The notes: a model not told the origin generated them from the letters alone. A DNA stretch of 64,000 nt from Mesorhizobium sp. B2-3-12 (GCF_006442205.1 NZ_VFVR01000003.1:558001-622000); one strand, 5' to 3'; positions 9,470-18,517 are shown, counted from the first letter of the stretch. Translations and numbers: made by a program.

Positions 9470-12157
9470 ATGGCAGCCGTCGCATCGATCTCTCGACCAG
9501 GCATCGCCTCGCTGGAGGCGCCACGTCGGCCGCATTATCTCGCGGTCGGGCTGATCGCCGGCGCCATCATCGCGCTGCAGATCGCCGTCATGCGCGTGTT
9601 CGCCGTCGGTAGCTGGTCGCATTTCGGCTCGCTGGTGGTCAGCCTCGCCATGCTGGGCTTCTCCCTGTCCAGCGTCGTCATCTTCGCCGGCAAGGGCTGG
9701 TTCGACCGCCACTGGCAAGGGGCGGCGACAGCGGCCCTGCTCTTGATCGGCCCGCTCGCTGTCGGCGCCAACCTCGTCGCCCAGACGGTGCCGTTCAACG
9801 CCATCTTCCTGGTTTCCGATCCCGCGCAGAAATGGCGGCTGCTGGCCAATTTCCTGCTTTACCTCCTGCCGTTCCTGGCCGGCGCCTTCTTCCTCGGCAT
9901 CGTCTTCCTGAAAAGCCGCACCGCCTTCGGCCGCGTCTATTTCGCCGATCTCACCGGCTCGGGTCTTGCCGGCCTCGTCGTGCTGGGGTCGCTCTATCTG
10001 TTCGCGCCCGAAACCATCATCGTCGTGCCGCTGCTTTTGTGGGCCGCCGGTTCGCTGCTGTGGTTCGCCGCCTTCGGCGCCTGGAAGAGCGTTGTCGCCG
10101 GCGTTGCCGTCGCGGCGCTGTCGATCTCAGGCTACCTCTTGCTGCCTGGGCTGACAGGCATACCCGACATCACCGTCTCGCAGTACAAGGGCGTCGCCTA
10201 TGCCCGCAACTTCCCGGACGGCAAGCTCATCTACCGCAGCATCTCGCCGTTTGGCGATCTGCAGGTCTATGCCAGCTCCTACATGCATTTCGCGCCGGGT
10301 CTGAGCGACAATGCCGCCTTCGGCATGCCCGAGGTTCCGGCCAACACCTATGTCGGCATGTATCGCGACGGCGACGGGCCGGAAGGCATCATGCGCAACC
10401 TGGCGCTGGCCGAGCAGGTCTATTTCCGCTATCTGCCGATGCACTATCCTTATGTCATTAAGGAGAGGCCGAAGACATTCGTCGTGCAGTTCGGCGGCGG
10501 CATTTCCACGCAAGCCGCGCTCAACGCCGGTTCGACCTCGGTGACCGTCGCCGAGAGCAATCCGATGACGTTGCGGGCGTTTCGCGATCCCGTGCTCAGG
10601 GATGTCACCGGCAATATACTGGCCGAGCCACGGCTCAAGGTCATCGACTATGACGGGCGGCTGTTCCTCGCCAACACGGCCGAGCGCTACGACGTCATCG
10701 ACCTCAGCCTCGCCGACAGTGTCGGCCTGTCCAATCCCGGCGGCTTCGCCATTTCGGAGAAATACGCCTACACGCGCGAGGCGATGCTGAGCTACATGCA
10801 CGCGCTTGCCCATGGCGGCGTGCTGTCGATCACCTTGTGGAACAAGGAAGATCCGCCGAAATCGGTGCTGAAACTCTATTCGACCGTCGCCGAGGCGGCC
10901 AAAACATTCGATCCGCAAGGCGCCGCCAACGACATCTTCGCGGTGTCGAGCTATCTGTCGACGACGACCGTGCTGTTCAAGCGCGGCGGCTTCACGGAAA
11001 CCGAAATCAAGACGCTGCGCGACTACACCAAATCGATGTCCTGGGAGGAGGTCTATTATCCAGGAATGGTTTATGACGGCTCGAGCGCGCAGAGGATACT
11101 CGATGATTACCGCGCCTCGATCTTCGGCAGCGGACAGGACGCGACGCTGACGCAGCCCGCCGACGCAACGGCGCCCGCAAATCCCGACTGCGATCCGACC
11201 GCGCCGGCCGATCCGACACTGGATGCCTGCGCGGATGCGGGCGGCAATGCCGGCCCGCAGGTGCTGCCGGCGACGGAACTGCAGCGCATGACATGGCACG
11301 CGCTTCTGACCGGCGGCTGGGAAAAGCTCGCGAGCGATTATGTCTTCGACGCGCGTGCGCTGAGCAACGACCAGCCCTATTTCGCGGCCTATGTGAAGGT
11401 CGCCGACCTGCTGCGCACGCTCGACCGGCTCGACCTGTTCCAGGACGACTGGGGCTATCTCCTGATCTGGGCGACACTCGGCATTGCCTGCGTCACGGCG
11501 GCGTCGCTGGTGCTGCTGCCGGTCCTCTTCGGCTGGCGCATCGTGTTCTCGCGCTCGCGCGGCAAGCTCGGCACCATCCTCTATTTCGCCTGCCTCGGCC
11601 TCGGTTACATCATGGTCGAGGTCGGGCTGATCAGCCGCTTCACCGTGGCGCTCGCCAACCCAACCGTCTCGGCCTCGGTGCTGATCTCCTCGATGCTGGT
11701 GTTTTCCGGCCTTGGCAGCCTGTTCGCCGAGCGTATCTTCGACCGTGCCAGGACGCTGCTGCCTCTCGTGCTGCTGGCGGTCTGCGTGCTGCTTTTGGCC
11801 TACGGCTTCTACCTGTCGCCGGTGCTCGACTGGATCGGCGCCTATCCCTATGCGGTGCGGCTGCTGCTGTGCTTCCTGCTGGTGTCGCCGCCGGCCTTCC
11901 TGATGGGCATGCCGATGGCCACCGCCATGACCTGGCTGGCGCGGCTCGGCAAGGAGCATCTGTTCGTCTGGGCCTGGGGCATCAATGGCTGCTTCTCGGT
12001 CATCGGCTCTGCCGCCGTGCCGATCGTCGCCACCAGTTTCGGGCTGAGCGCGGTGCTGCAATGGGCAGCGATCGCCTATCTCGTCGCCATACCGGCGTTC
12101 TTCGCCGTGCTCTTGCCGTCCAAGGCCATGCCCATCGGGCAGGTCGCCCATGCCTGA
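9470..12157 (+). CDS. Large membrane-embedded spermidine-synthase-like protein
   Basis: 895 residues in three parts: an N-terminal membrane block (about 20-230, six to seven helices), a soluble Rossmann-like middle (about 235-640) with a nucleotide-binding glycine motif VVQFGGGIS near 338-346, and a C-terminal membrane block (about 660-885, about seven helices). The middle resembles the spermidine/spermine-synthase fold that binds SAM or decarboxylated SAM; membrane-fused versions are widespread and of unknown function. A proline/aspartate-rich loop with several Cys (about 565-600) interrupts the soluble part. ATG at 9470 has AAGGGG seven bases upstream; a TTG at 9443 is the alternative. Its last eight bases overlap the hydrolase gene, implying coupling. 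Confidence 0.8.
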   Translation: MAAVASISRPGIASLEAPRRPHYLAVGLIAGAIIALQIAVMRVFAVGSWSHFGSLVVSLAMLGFSLSSVVIFAGKGWFDRHWQGAATAALLLIGPLAVGANLVAQTVPFNAIFLVSDPAQKWRLLANFLLYLLPFLAGAFFLGIVFLKSRTAFGRVYFADLTGSGLAGLVVLGSLYLFAPETIIVVPLLLWAAGSLLWFAAFGAWKSVVAGVAVAALSISGYLLLPGLTGIPDITVSQYKGVAYARNFPDGKLIYRSISPFGDLQVYASSYMHFAPGLSDNAAFGMPEVPANTYVGMYRDGDGPEGIMRNLALAEQVYFRYLPMHYPYVIKERPKTFVVQFGGGISTQAALNAGSTSVTVAESNPMTLRAFRDPVLRDVTGNILAEPRLKVIDYDGRLFLANTAERYDVIDLSLADSVGLSNPGGFAISEKYAYTREAMLSYMHALAHGGVLSITLWNKEDPPKSVLKLYSTVAEAAKTFDPQGAANDIFAVSSYLSTTTVLFKRGGFTETEIKTLRDYTKSMSWEEVYYPGMVYDGSSAQRILDDYRASIFGSGQDATLTQPADATAPANPDCDPTAPADPTLDACADAGGNAGPQVLPATELQRMTWHALLTGGWEKLASDYVFDARALSNDQPYFAAYVKVADLLRTLDRLDLFQDDWGYLLIWATLGIACVTAASLVLLPVLFGWRIVFSRSRGKLGTILYFACLGLGYIMVEVGLISRFTVALANPTVSASVLISSMLVFSGLGSLFAERIFDRARTLLPLVLLAVCVLLLAYGFYLSPVLDWIGAYPYAVRLLLCFLLVSPPAFLMGMPMATAMTWLARLGKEHLFVWAWGINGCFSVIGSAAVPIVATSFGLSAVLQWAAIAYLVAIPAFFAVLLPSKAMPIGQVAHA

Positions 12158-13085
12158 CCGGCGCGCCATCGTCGCCGGACTGCTGGCCACGGCGGTATTT
12201 CCGGCCACGAGCGAGGGCGCTGGGTTGAAGAAGGCGATATCGAGCATCGTGCCGTTCAAGGCGTCACCCTTTCCCTATCGAGACAGACTGCCCGACGGTT
12301 CGGCGCCGTTTCTCGACGTCACCGGAGCGGACGGCCGACGCGGCCACACTTCGCCGCGCGGCGGCATCTACTGGGAGGACGAGACCTATTCCGACCGCGG
12401 CACTTTGCTGGCTGTGCCGAAAGGCTTCGATCCCGCCAAGCCTGCCGTCATCATCGTGTTCTTCCACGGCAATGGCGCGACCTTGCAGCGCGACGTGGTC
12501 GGCCGCCAGCGCGTCGTCGCGCAGGTCGAGGCGTCAGGCCTCAACGCCGTGCTGGTGGCACCGCAATTTGCCCGCGACGCGCAGGATTCCAGCGCCGGCA
12601 ATTTCTGGACGCCGGGCTATTTTGCCGGCTTCATGGCCGAGGCGGCGCAAGGCCTTGCCAGGCTGACCGGCGCCAAGGCCGCTAAATTCCAAGCCATGCC
12701 GGTGGTGCTGATTGCCTATAGCGGCGGCTACAATCCGGCGGCCTCAATTCTCAAGAATGGCGACGTCGGTACGCGCCTGCTCGGCGTCATCCTGCTCGAC
12801 GCCGTCTTCGACGAGGCTGATATCTTCGCCGATTGGATCGCGCATCACAGGAAGAACTTCTTCGTCAGCGCCTACGGCAAATCCTCGGCTGCTGGCAATG
12901 CCGAAATCAGGCAGTTGCTGGCGGGTAGGGGCATCGATGCAAGCGCCGATAAGCCGCGGCGGCTGGAAGCCGGCACCGTCGCCCTTCTCGCCTCGGACGC
13001 CGCCCACGACAGCTTCGTCACCAAGGCATTCGTCAACAATCCGCTGCAGTGGCTGCTGGCACGGCTGCGCGGGTTTTCGCGGTAG
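12150..13085 (+). CDS. Exported alpha/beta hydrolase-like protein
   Basis: 311 residues, starting MPDRRAIVAGLLATAVFPATS, a short twin-arginine-like or Sec signal. An alpha/beta-hydrolase pattern is visible: oxyanion segment FFHGNGA (about 104-110), nucleophile elbow AYSGGYNP (about 188-195), acidic residue in LLDAVFDEAD (about 216) and His in AAHDSF (about 286). The substrate is unknown. It overlaps the preceding membrane gene by eight bases (ATGCCTGA), so translation of the two is probably coupled. With the exported methyltransferase it forms a three-gene envelope cassette. Confidence 0.75.
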   Translation: MPDRRAIVAGLLATAVFPATSEGAGLKKAISSIVPFKASPFPYRDRLPDGSAPFLDVTGADGRRGHTSPRGGIYWEDETYSDRGTLLAVPKGFDPAKPAVIIVFFHGNGATLQRDVVGRQRVVAQVEASGLNAVLVAPQFARDAQDSSAGNFWTPGYFAGFMAEAAQGLARLTGAKAAKFQAMPVVLIAYSGGYNPAASILKNGDVGTRLLGVILLDAVFDEADIFADWIAHHRKNFFVSAYGKSSAAGNAEIRQLLAGRGIDASADKPRRLEAGTVALLASDAAHDSFVTKAFVNNPLQWLLARLRGFSR

Positions 13086-13126
13086 GATCTGTTGGCATCA
13101 GGCCGGCCGAGCCGTATTCCTTAAGC

Positions 13127-13167
13127 CCGGGCACTTGAAAGGTTTGGCTTTGAAGCTTAGTGCCCGG
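13127..13167 (+). promoter_or_regulatory. Perfect 9-bp inverted repeat just upstream of small membrane ORF
   Basis: CCGGGCACT (13127-13135) and AGTGCCCGG (13159-13167) are exact inverse complements with a 23-base loop. The right arm ends two bases before the ATG at 13170, so folding would mask translation initiation; it could also act as a hairpin ending the upstream operon, though no T-run follows. Confidence 0.45.
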
Positions 13168-13169
13168 CC

Positions 13170-13448
13170 ATGCTTCTGACCGCTATTGTCATTGCCCAGA
13201 TACTGGATCCGCTCAGGATACTGCTCGTCGGGGCAGCGTATTTCCTAAGCCTCAGGGTCAAACGGCCGGGCGCGGGCTGGCTTGGGCTGCTCGTGGCAAT
13301 TGTCATCATCGCCGTCGGCTATCCCTTCGTGATCCTTGGCCAATCCGGCGACATCGCCTGGATGGGCGGAGCGGTGGGCGTGATATCGAATGCCCTGATA
13401 GCGGGGGTCGTGGCCGGGCTGTTGCGGCTGCAACGCCGGTTCTTCTGA
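13170..13448 (+). CDS. Small hydrophobic membrane protein, unknown
   Basis: 92 residues with three likely membrane segments (about 3-27, 36-57 and 64-86) and a basic C-terminal tail (RLQRRFF). I recognise no family. It sits between the hydrolase gene and a convergent LysR gene. Its start lies right behind a 9-bp inverted repeat. The hydrophobic periodicity and absence of a competing frame support it as a real gene. Confidence 0.55.
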   Translation: MLLTAIVIAQILDPLRILLVGAAYFLSLRVKRPGAGWLGLLVAIVIIAVGYPFVILGQSGDIAWMGGAVGVISNALIAGVVAGLLRLQRRFF

Positions 13449-13461
13449 GCGTTGGCGCGCC

Positions 13462-14388
13462 TCATCGCGGCAGGGCACCATCGATGCTGGCGCCGGCGGC
13501 CGCCATGAGTGCCGCCGCGACTGCGGCGGCACGGCGGGCCTTCGGACCGTGTTCGGGCCAGACGATGCGGCGCTTGATGGTCAGCGCCGGCACCTCGCGT
13601 GCAATCTCGACGAGATGGCCCGCGTCGAGGTGGCGGCGCAACACCAGTTCGCTGGCCAGAAGCGCGCCCATGCCGGCGATCGCCGCTTGCGCGGCGACGA
13701 TGGTCAATCCGAAGCGCGGCCCCTGGTCGATGTCCTTCCTCTGCCGCGCCGCCGCGACAAACCAGTCCCGCCATGACGGATAGACATCGTCGCCCATCAT
13801 CGGGTCGATATGCAGCAGCGGCATCCTGTCCAGAATTTCGGCACCATCCGGCCTGGCACGACCCTGCGCCAATGCCGGCGCGCAGGCCGGGATCACGCGC
13901 TCGGTAAAGAGGTCGAGCGCCTGAATGTCCGATGCCGATCCCGTGCGGTAGCTGATGGCGAGGTCGACGCCCTCCTCCGCCATGGCGTCGAACGCGACCG
14001 AGGTGACGATGCGGACTTCCAGCCGTCCCAGGGCGGGCCGCACCATGGCCAGGCGCGGTGCCAGCCACAGCGAGGCGAAGGAGGGATCGGCCGAGATGGT
14101 GAAGGTCTCGGCCCGCCGTTCGAAGCGCAGCCGGCGCAGGCCGGAGGCCAGCGCGTCGAAGCCGCGATCGATGTCGGGCAGGGCGGCCTCGGCGGCGCGG
14201 GTCAATACGATGCCATTGCCTTCGCGCCGGACCAGCCTGGCGCCGAGCCGTTCCTCCAATTGCCTGATCTGGTGGCCGATGGCGCCCGGCGTGACGCCCA
14301 GTTCCTCGGCGGCGCGCGTCAGGCTGCCGGTCCTGGCGGCGGCCACCAGCGCCCGTAAACCTGAAAGTGGCAAATCCCTCAGCGTCAT
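13462..14388 (-). CDS. LysR family transcriptional regulator
   Basis: 308 residues with an N-terminal winged helix-turn-helix (about 5-62: LRALVAAARTGSLTRAAEEL, IGHQIRQLEERLG) and a periplasmic-binding-like effector domain. It belongs to the GcvA-like branch judging from the PDIDRGFDAL region. It is divergent from the dioxygenase gene and its ATG directly abuts an 8-bp palindrome, so it probably controls that gene and itself. Confidence 0.92.
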   Translation of the reverse strand: MTLRDLPLSGLRALVAAARTGSLTRAAEELGVTPGAIGHQIRQLEERLGARLVRREGNGIVLTRAAEAALPDIDRGFDALASGLRRLRFERRAETFTISADPSFASLWLAPRLAMVRPALGRLEVRIVTSVAFDAMAEEGVDLAISYRTGSASDIQALDLFTERVIPACAPALAQGRARPDGAEILDRMPLLHIDPMMGDDVYPSWRDWFVAAARQRKDIDQGPRFGLTIVAAQAAIAGMGALLASELVLRRHLDAGHLVEIAREVPALTIKRRIVWPEHGPKARRAAAVAAALMAAAGASIDGALPR

Positions 14389-14409
14389 GTTTTGAGTTTA
14401 TCTCAAAAC
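14389..14409. promoter_or_regulatory. LysR-type operator palindrome
   Basis: GTTTTGAG (14389-14396) and CTCAAAAC (14402-14409) are perfect inverse complements separated by TTTAT, including a T-N11-A core. It touches the lysR start codon and lies 77 bases before the divergent dioxygenase gene, the expected place for an autoregulatory LysR site. Confidence 0.65.
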
Positions 14410-14486
14410 TTGGGGAAGGGAACTCGTTTGAATCCGGGGCTGCTGCTGCCTAGCTTTCCGAACAAATTCAACCGCGGGGACGCCAG

Positions 14487-15698
14487 ATGCTCGACACGCC
14501 AAAGAACGCACAGGAACGACGAGCCGCCCATCCGGCAGTGCCCATCCGCGCCATGCGCGCCGAGGGTACGCGCATCGCCGTCGAGCTGGGGGATGGCGGC
14601 TCGGCAGAACTCTCGACGCGCTGGCTTCGGCTCGCCTGTGAATGCGAGGTGTGTGGCGACACTGCCTCCGGCAAGCGATGGCTGACGCCGGCCGATGTCG
14701 CTAAGACCGTCCATGCCGACAGCTTCGACCTCTCCAAGCCCGGCCAGGTCACCGCGATCTGGCAGGATGGGCATGTGTCGCATTACGACGCAGCCGCTCT
14801 CGCGGACCATGTCGATGGTTCCGGCCCGGCGCGGTTCCGGCCATGCCTTTGGAACAGCGACCTCTCCGGGCGGCTCGGGCGCTTTGGCTTCGATGCGGTG
14901 GTGGCGGATGACGAGGCGCTGTTCGCTTCGCTCCAGGCGCTGCGCGACCAGGGCATCGCCATGCTGACCGGGGTGCCCGCCGAGACCGAGGCGACCGCGC
15001 GTGTCGCCGGGCGCTACGGGCCGATCCGTGAGACCAGCTACGGCAAGGTGTTCGACCTGATCTCGCGGCCTGATGCGCGGGTTGCTGGCGAGACGGCGCG
15101 GGCGCAGATTCCGCATACCGACGAGCCATTCCGTTATGCGCCGCCGGGCTTCATCTTCTTCCATGCCATCAGGACTGGCGCGGGCAGCGGCGGCACATCG
15201 CTGATGGTCGACGGCTTTCAAGTCGCCGAGCTGATGCGGGCGCGCACGCCGGAGCTGTTCGATCTGCTGACGCGGCACGGCGTCACCTTCCACCGCGAGC
15301 ATGAGGGCGAAGTGTTCTTCAGCGCCGAGGCGCATGTCATCAGCCTCGACGTGGCGGGCGCGGTCACCGGCATCCGCTACAATGACCGCTGCCTGGCGCC
15401 GCAATGGGCGCCTGTGGACCGGATCGACGGTTTGATCGAGGCGCTTGCCGAACTGACGCGGCTGATCCGCGACCCGCAAAACCAGTTCCAGCACCAGTTG
15501 CAGCCGGGCGAGGTGCTGGTCTTCGATAACCAGCGTGTCCTGCACGGCCGCACGGAATTCGACCCTTCGCTGGCGGTCAGGCATCTCAGAAGCTGCAATA
15601 TCGACCGCGACGGGGTGCACAGCGCGTTCCGCTCGCTGGCCAGACGGTTCGCGCCCGATGAGGCGGAGGCGGTGCTGTATCAGGGGGCGATTTTCTAG
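14487..15698 (+). CDS. Gamma-butyrobetaine dioxygenase-like Fe(II)/2-oxoglutarate oxygenase
   Basis: 403 residues. The N-terminal DUF971-type domain has the zinc ligands C51-x-C53-x2-C56 seen in gamma-butyrobetaine hydroxylases, followed by a TauD-type double-stranded beta-helix with the iron triad H210-T-D212 and a distal H353 (QRVLHGRTEFD), and an Arg-rich 2-oxoglutarate-binding end (RHLR). Family members hydroxylate gamma-butyrobetaine to L-carnitine or trimethyllysine; this may serve carnitine/betaine metabolism or use a related quaternary amine. ATG at 14487 follows GCGGGGA at a suitable distance. The divergent LysR gene is the likely regulator. Confidence 0.85.
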   Translation: MLDTPKNAQERRAAHPAVPIRAMRAEGTRIAVELGDGGSAELSTRWLRLACECEVCGDTASGKRWLTPADVAKTVHADSFDLSKPGQVTAIWQDGHVSHYDAAALADHVDGSGPARFRPCLWNSDLSGRLGRFGFDAVVADDEALFASLQALRDQGIAMLTGVPAETEATARVAGRYGPIRETSYGKVFDLISRPDARVAGETARAQIPHTDEPFRYAPPGFIFFHAIRTGAGSGGTSLMVDGFQVAELMRARTPELFDLLTRHGVTFHREHEGEVFFSAEAHVISLDVAGAVTGIRYNDRCLAPQWAPVDRIDGLIEALAELTRLIRDPQNQFQHQLQPGEVLVFDNQRVLHGRTEFDPSLAVRHLRSCNIDRDGVHSAFRSLARRFAPDEAEAVLYQGAIF

Positions 15699-15740
15699 GC
15701 GCCTGTCCCATCGTTTTCTATTGGCTGAAGCCTAGCCAAA

Positions 15741-15928
15741 CTTCGTCATCCTAGGGCGAAGCAGTCGCGAAGCGACGTCGCGGAGACCCTGGATCCATTG
15801 CGTGACCTTAACGGCAGAGCGCAGCGGAGCAGAATTCTGAACCGTAGCAACGCTTTGAAGTCCCGGCATGGATCCTATGGTCTGCGCCGCGTCGCTCCGC
15901 TCCTTGCTCCGCCATAGGATGACGAAGC
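15741..15928. repeat. Palindromic intergenic repeat (type C)
   Basis: The ends CTTCGTCATCCTAGGGCG and CGCCATAGGATGACGAAG are imperfect inverse complements, and an inner pair (CTGGATCCAT and ATGGATCC) extends the fold. It contains no gene. The layout suggests a miniature mobile or dispersed palindromic element. Confidence 0.65.
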
Positions 15929-15954
15929 GATAGGTTTCACCCCACGATGGCCGC

Positions 15955-17220
15955 TCAGTTAAACCACAGCGCGAAGGTCAAAAACCCGCCGCCGCCGAAC
16001 TCGCGCTGGATCTGGTCGAAATCGCCGCTGGTCACGATCTCGCCGCTTTCGAGGTAAGGCGCGATTCCCGGGCCGGTGATCGACAGCACGAGGTCGAAGG
16101 GTTTCGGCTCGTCGAAGAAACGCTTCATGTTGATGCCTTGGCCGGTGCTGGCGGTGACACGGAAATGCGGCAGCAGCTTGCGGCCTTCAAGAAGGTCCTC
16201 GGCCATGGTCAAGGTGGCGAGCCAGGCCTGCACCTGCTCCTCGCCGACTTCGAGCCCGGTAAGCGGGTTTTCGCCCTTCTGCTGCGGGCCCGGCAGCCAT
16301 TCGCGGTCATTGTCGGTTTCGGCGCGGATCGCCTTCCAGTCCTCGCGCGACAGCCGGATCATTTCGAGCAGCTCCTGGCGCGCCGCCTTGCGGCGCTCCG
16401 GCTCGATAACCGGCCAGTTGATGAGATGCACCATCGAGATGAAATCGGCGATGCGCCATTCCGAGGAAAAGATGCTCGAGCCCATATCGCCGGGAGGCGG
16501 CACAAGCACATCCTGCAACGGCAGCCTGGCGCGCGGGAACAGCATGTGGAACGAGCCGTCGAACGTGCTCCTGAAATCATGCGCCAGCCAGAAATCGGCC
16601 TGCGCCATCAGGAACTCGGCATAGCCCTGCAGCCAGTAGCCGTCGGCGCGGTCGAAGCGGAAGGTGAGCGAAGGGGCGGCGCCATCCGTTGCCATGCCGC
16701 CGCGCGACAGCGCCGCCATGATGGCGGCCATGCTTTCATCCGGCGCGATGGTGCCGTCCTCGTTGAGGTCGATGCCGACATGGGTGAGGTCGATGACCAT
16801 GCCGATATCGGCATCAGCCGGCACCGAGCCCAGTGTCGCGGCGGATTTTGCCAGCCGGTCGCGGAAGGCGACGAGGATGGCGCGGAACCCCTCGTAGGTG
16901 AGCGGCTCTGGATTGGGATTGGCCGGCACGGGCAGCTGCATCAGCGGCAGCATGAAGGATTGCGGGCTTTCGAAGCCATGACGGTGCAGGCCGCTGGCCA
17001 GCAATTCCAGCGCGGTGAAGAATTCGCCGGCGCCGGCGGCATAGGCCGATGCCGGATCTTTCGGCGCGGCAGCCTCCAGGGTCGAAAGGGCGCTGTCGCG
17101 CGCGGCCACCGTCTTTGCCTCGAACAGAGCGGTCGCCCCTTCGGGCATGGCCGCCGATGCGGACGACAGCGGCAGAAGCACAATGAAAGCCGATGCCAGC
17201 AGGCTTGCTATTCGTGTCAT
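15955..17220 (-). CDS. Secreted protein with one EF-hand-like loop, unknown function
   Basis: 421 residues with a clear Sec signal peptide (MTRIASLLASAFIVLLPLSSASA, cleavage near 23). Residues 151-162 read DLNEDGTIAPDE, which fits the canonical 12-residue EF-hand calcium loop (D1, N3, D5, G6, I8, E12); the local text even lacks a second paired loop. The rest is helical and Trp-rich with no family I can name. ATG at 17220 follows GGGAGGGAAAAG. It is divergent from the CapA-like gene. Confidence 0.8.
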   Translation of the reverse strand: MTRIASLLASAFIVLLPLSSASAAMPEGATALFEAKTVAARDSALSTLEAAAPKDPASAYAAGAGEFFTALELLASGLHRHGFESPQSFMLPLMQLPVPANPNPEPLTYEGFRAILVAFRDRLAKSAATLGSVPADADIGMVIDLTHVGIDLNEDGTIAPDESMAAIMAALSRGGMATDGAAPSLTFRFDRADGYWLQGYAEFLMAQADFWLAHDFRSTFDGSFHMLFPRARLPLQDVLVPPPGDMGSSIFSSEWRIADFISMVHLINWPVIEPERRKAARQELLEMIRLSREDWKAIRAETDNDREWLPGPQQKGENPLTGLEVGEEQVQAWLATLTMAEDLLEGRKLLPHFRVTASTGQGINMKRFFDEPKPFDLVLSITGPGIAPYLESGEIVTSGDFDQIQREFGGGGFLTFALWFN

Positions 17221-17364
17221 CTTTTCCCTCCCATGTTGCCGGCGAGACCATACACGGATTTTCGACGTCGCGTGTGCCGGGCCGGGATGCTGTCCACATC
17301 GCTGCATGATTGTCGACAGGCGCGCTTCAACCAGCCCGGCGGACGGTCTACAGAAGGCAAACGA

Positions 17365-18426
17365 TTGGGCGTAGCCGTGTCGAACTATCCGCTCTCCTAT
17401 AAACTCTCCTGGCTGCCGCGCTTCCTGAAGCCTTCGCTCAAGGGCGACGCCGACGGATTCACGCCAGCATCGGCGACGCTGATGGACCCGCCGCCGCGAC
17501 AGACAGTGCGGCTGGCCTTCGTCGGCGATATCTCGGCTGTGGCCAACCGGAGCGCGCCCGAATGCGACCCCGCGATCAAGGCACTGCTGGACACGGCCGA
17601 TCTGATCATCGGCAATTGCGAAAGCCCTGTTGTCGACAGGCCGAGCGCGGTCCTTGGAACCAAGCTCGGCACGCATCATGCGATGAGCGAACGTTTTCTG
17701 GTGGAGGCGCTGGCGGCGGTCGGGATAGGGCGCGAAAAACTCGTGCTGTCGCTGGCCAACAATCATGTGTTCGACCAGGGCGTCGCCGGCTTCGACGCGA
17801 CAGTGGCCGCCTTGAAGCGGCTCGGCATCCGGACCATCGGCCTGGCCGCCAATGGTCCGATCCAACGCTTTGCGGCCGGGCCGCTCGCTCTCGGCTTCGC
17901 CGCCTTCACGCTCTGGCGCAACGCCGACGAAAGCCTGTTTGCCGGCCGCGTCTTGATGGAAAGCGATCCGGCGCGCTGGCCGCGCGAGGCGAGCGCGGGG
18001 GTCGATCTGCTCTGCGCCGTGCCGCATTGGGACTGGGAGTTCCGGCATTTTCCGCGTGCCGCAACATTGGCGCTGGCGCGGCGGCTGGCCGGGCAAGGCG
18101 TCGGGCTGATTGCCGGCCATCATGCCCATGTCGTGCAGCCGGTGCAGCGGATCGGCGAGGCGATCGTCGCCTATGGGCTCGGCGATTTCCTCGGCACCGC
18201 CTTTGCCCGCCAGCCATGGCCTGGGCGCATCGGCGGGATATTCGTTGTCGACGTCAGCGCTGATGCGGAAACGCGCGGGGCCGTTGCGGCTTGTCGGCTG
18301 CATCCTTTTGTCCGCCTGCGTGCGGGAGACCACGAACGGCTGGTGCCGGTCGAGATGTTGGAAGACGGAATGCGGCGAAAGGTCGAGGGTCGGCTGAGGG
18401 CGATCTTCCCGTCCCCCACAAGGTGA
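17365..18426 (+). CDS. CapA family (poly-gamma-glutamate synthesis-like) metallophosphatase-fold protein
   Basis: About 353 residues of the CapA/PGA_cap family: FVGDISAVANRS, NCESPVVDRP, SLANNHVFDQGVAGF, and GHHAHVVQP followed by YGLGDF are the expected metal-site motifs of the calcineurin-like fold. CapA proteins take part in capsule poly-gamma-glutamate export in Bacillus; in proteobacteria the role is mostly unknown. No signal peptide is visible. The start is uncertain: TTG at 17365 has AGAAGG seven bases upstream, and GTG at 17377 (MSNYPLSY) is the alternative. No capB/capC neighbours are present. Confidence 0.8.
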   Translation: MGVAVSNYPLSYKLSWLPRFLKPSLKGDADGFTPASATLMDPPPRQTVRLAFVGDISAVANRSAPECDPAIKALLDTADLIIGNCESPVVDRPSAVLGTKLGTHHAMSERFLVEALAAVGIGREKLVLSLANNHVFDQGVAGFDATVAALKRLGIRTIGLAANGPIQRFAAGPLALGFAAFTLWRNADESLFAGRVLMESDPARWPREASAGVDLLCAVPHWDWEFRHFPRAATLALARRLAGQGVGLIAGHHAHVVQPVQRIGEAIVAYGLGDFLGTAFARQPWPGRIGGIFVVDVSADAETRGAVAACRLHPFVRLRAGDHERLVPVEMLEDGMRRKVEGRLRAIFPSPTR

Positions 18427-18517
18427 GACGGCATCACCGCTCTATGCGGCTGGCGTCGTTCCTGCGAAAGCAGCTATCATAATGGCGTAAAGTGACTTCC
18501 GCGGCGGGGGATTGGCG

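Noticed and set aside
10127..12259. 710-codon minus-strand frame
   Set aside because: Antisense to the membrane spermidine-synthase-like gene; Gln/His/Arg-rich and no ribosome binding site.
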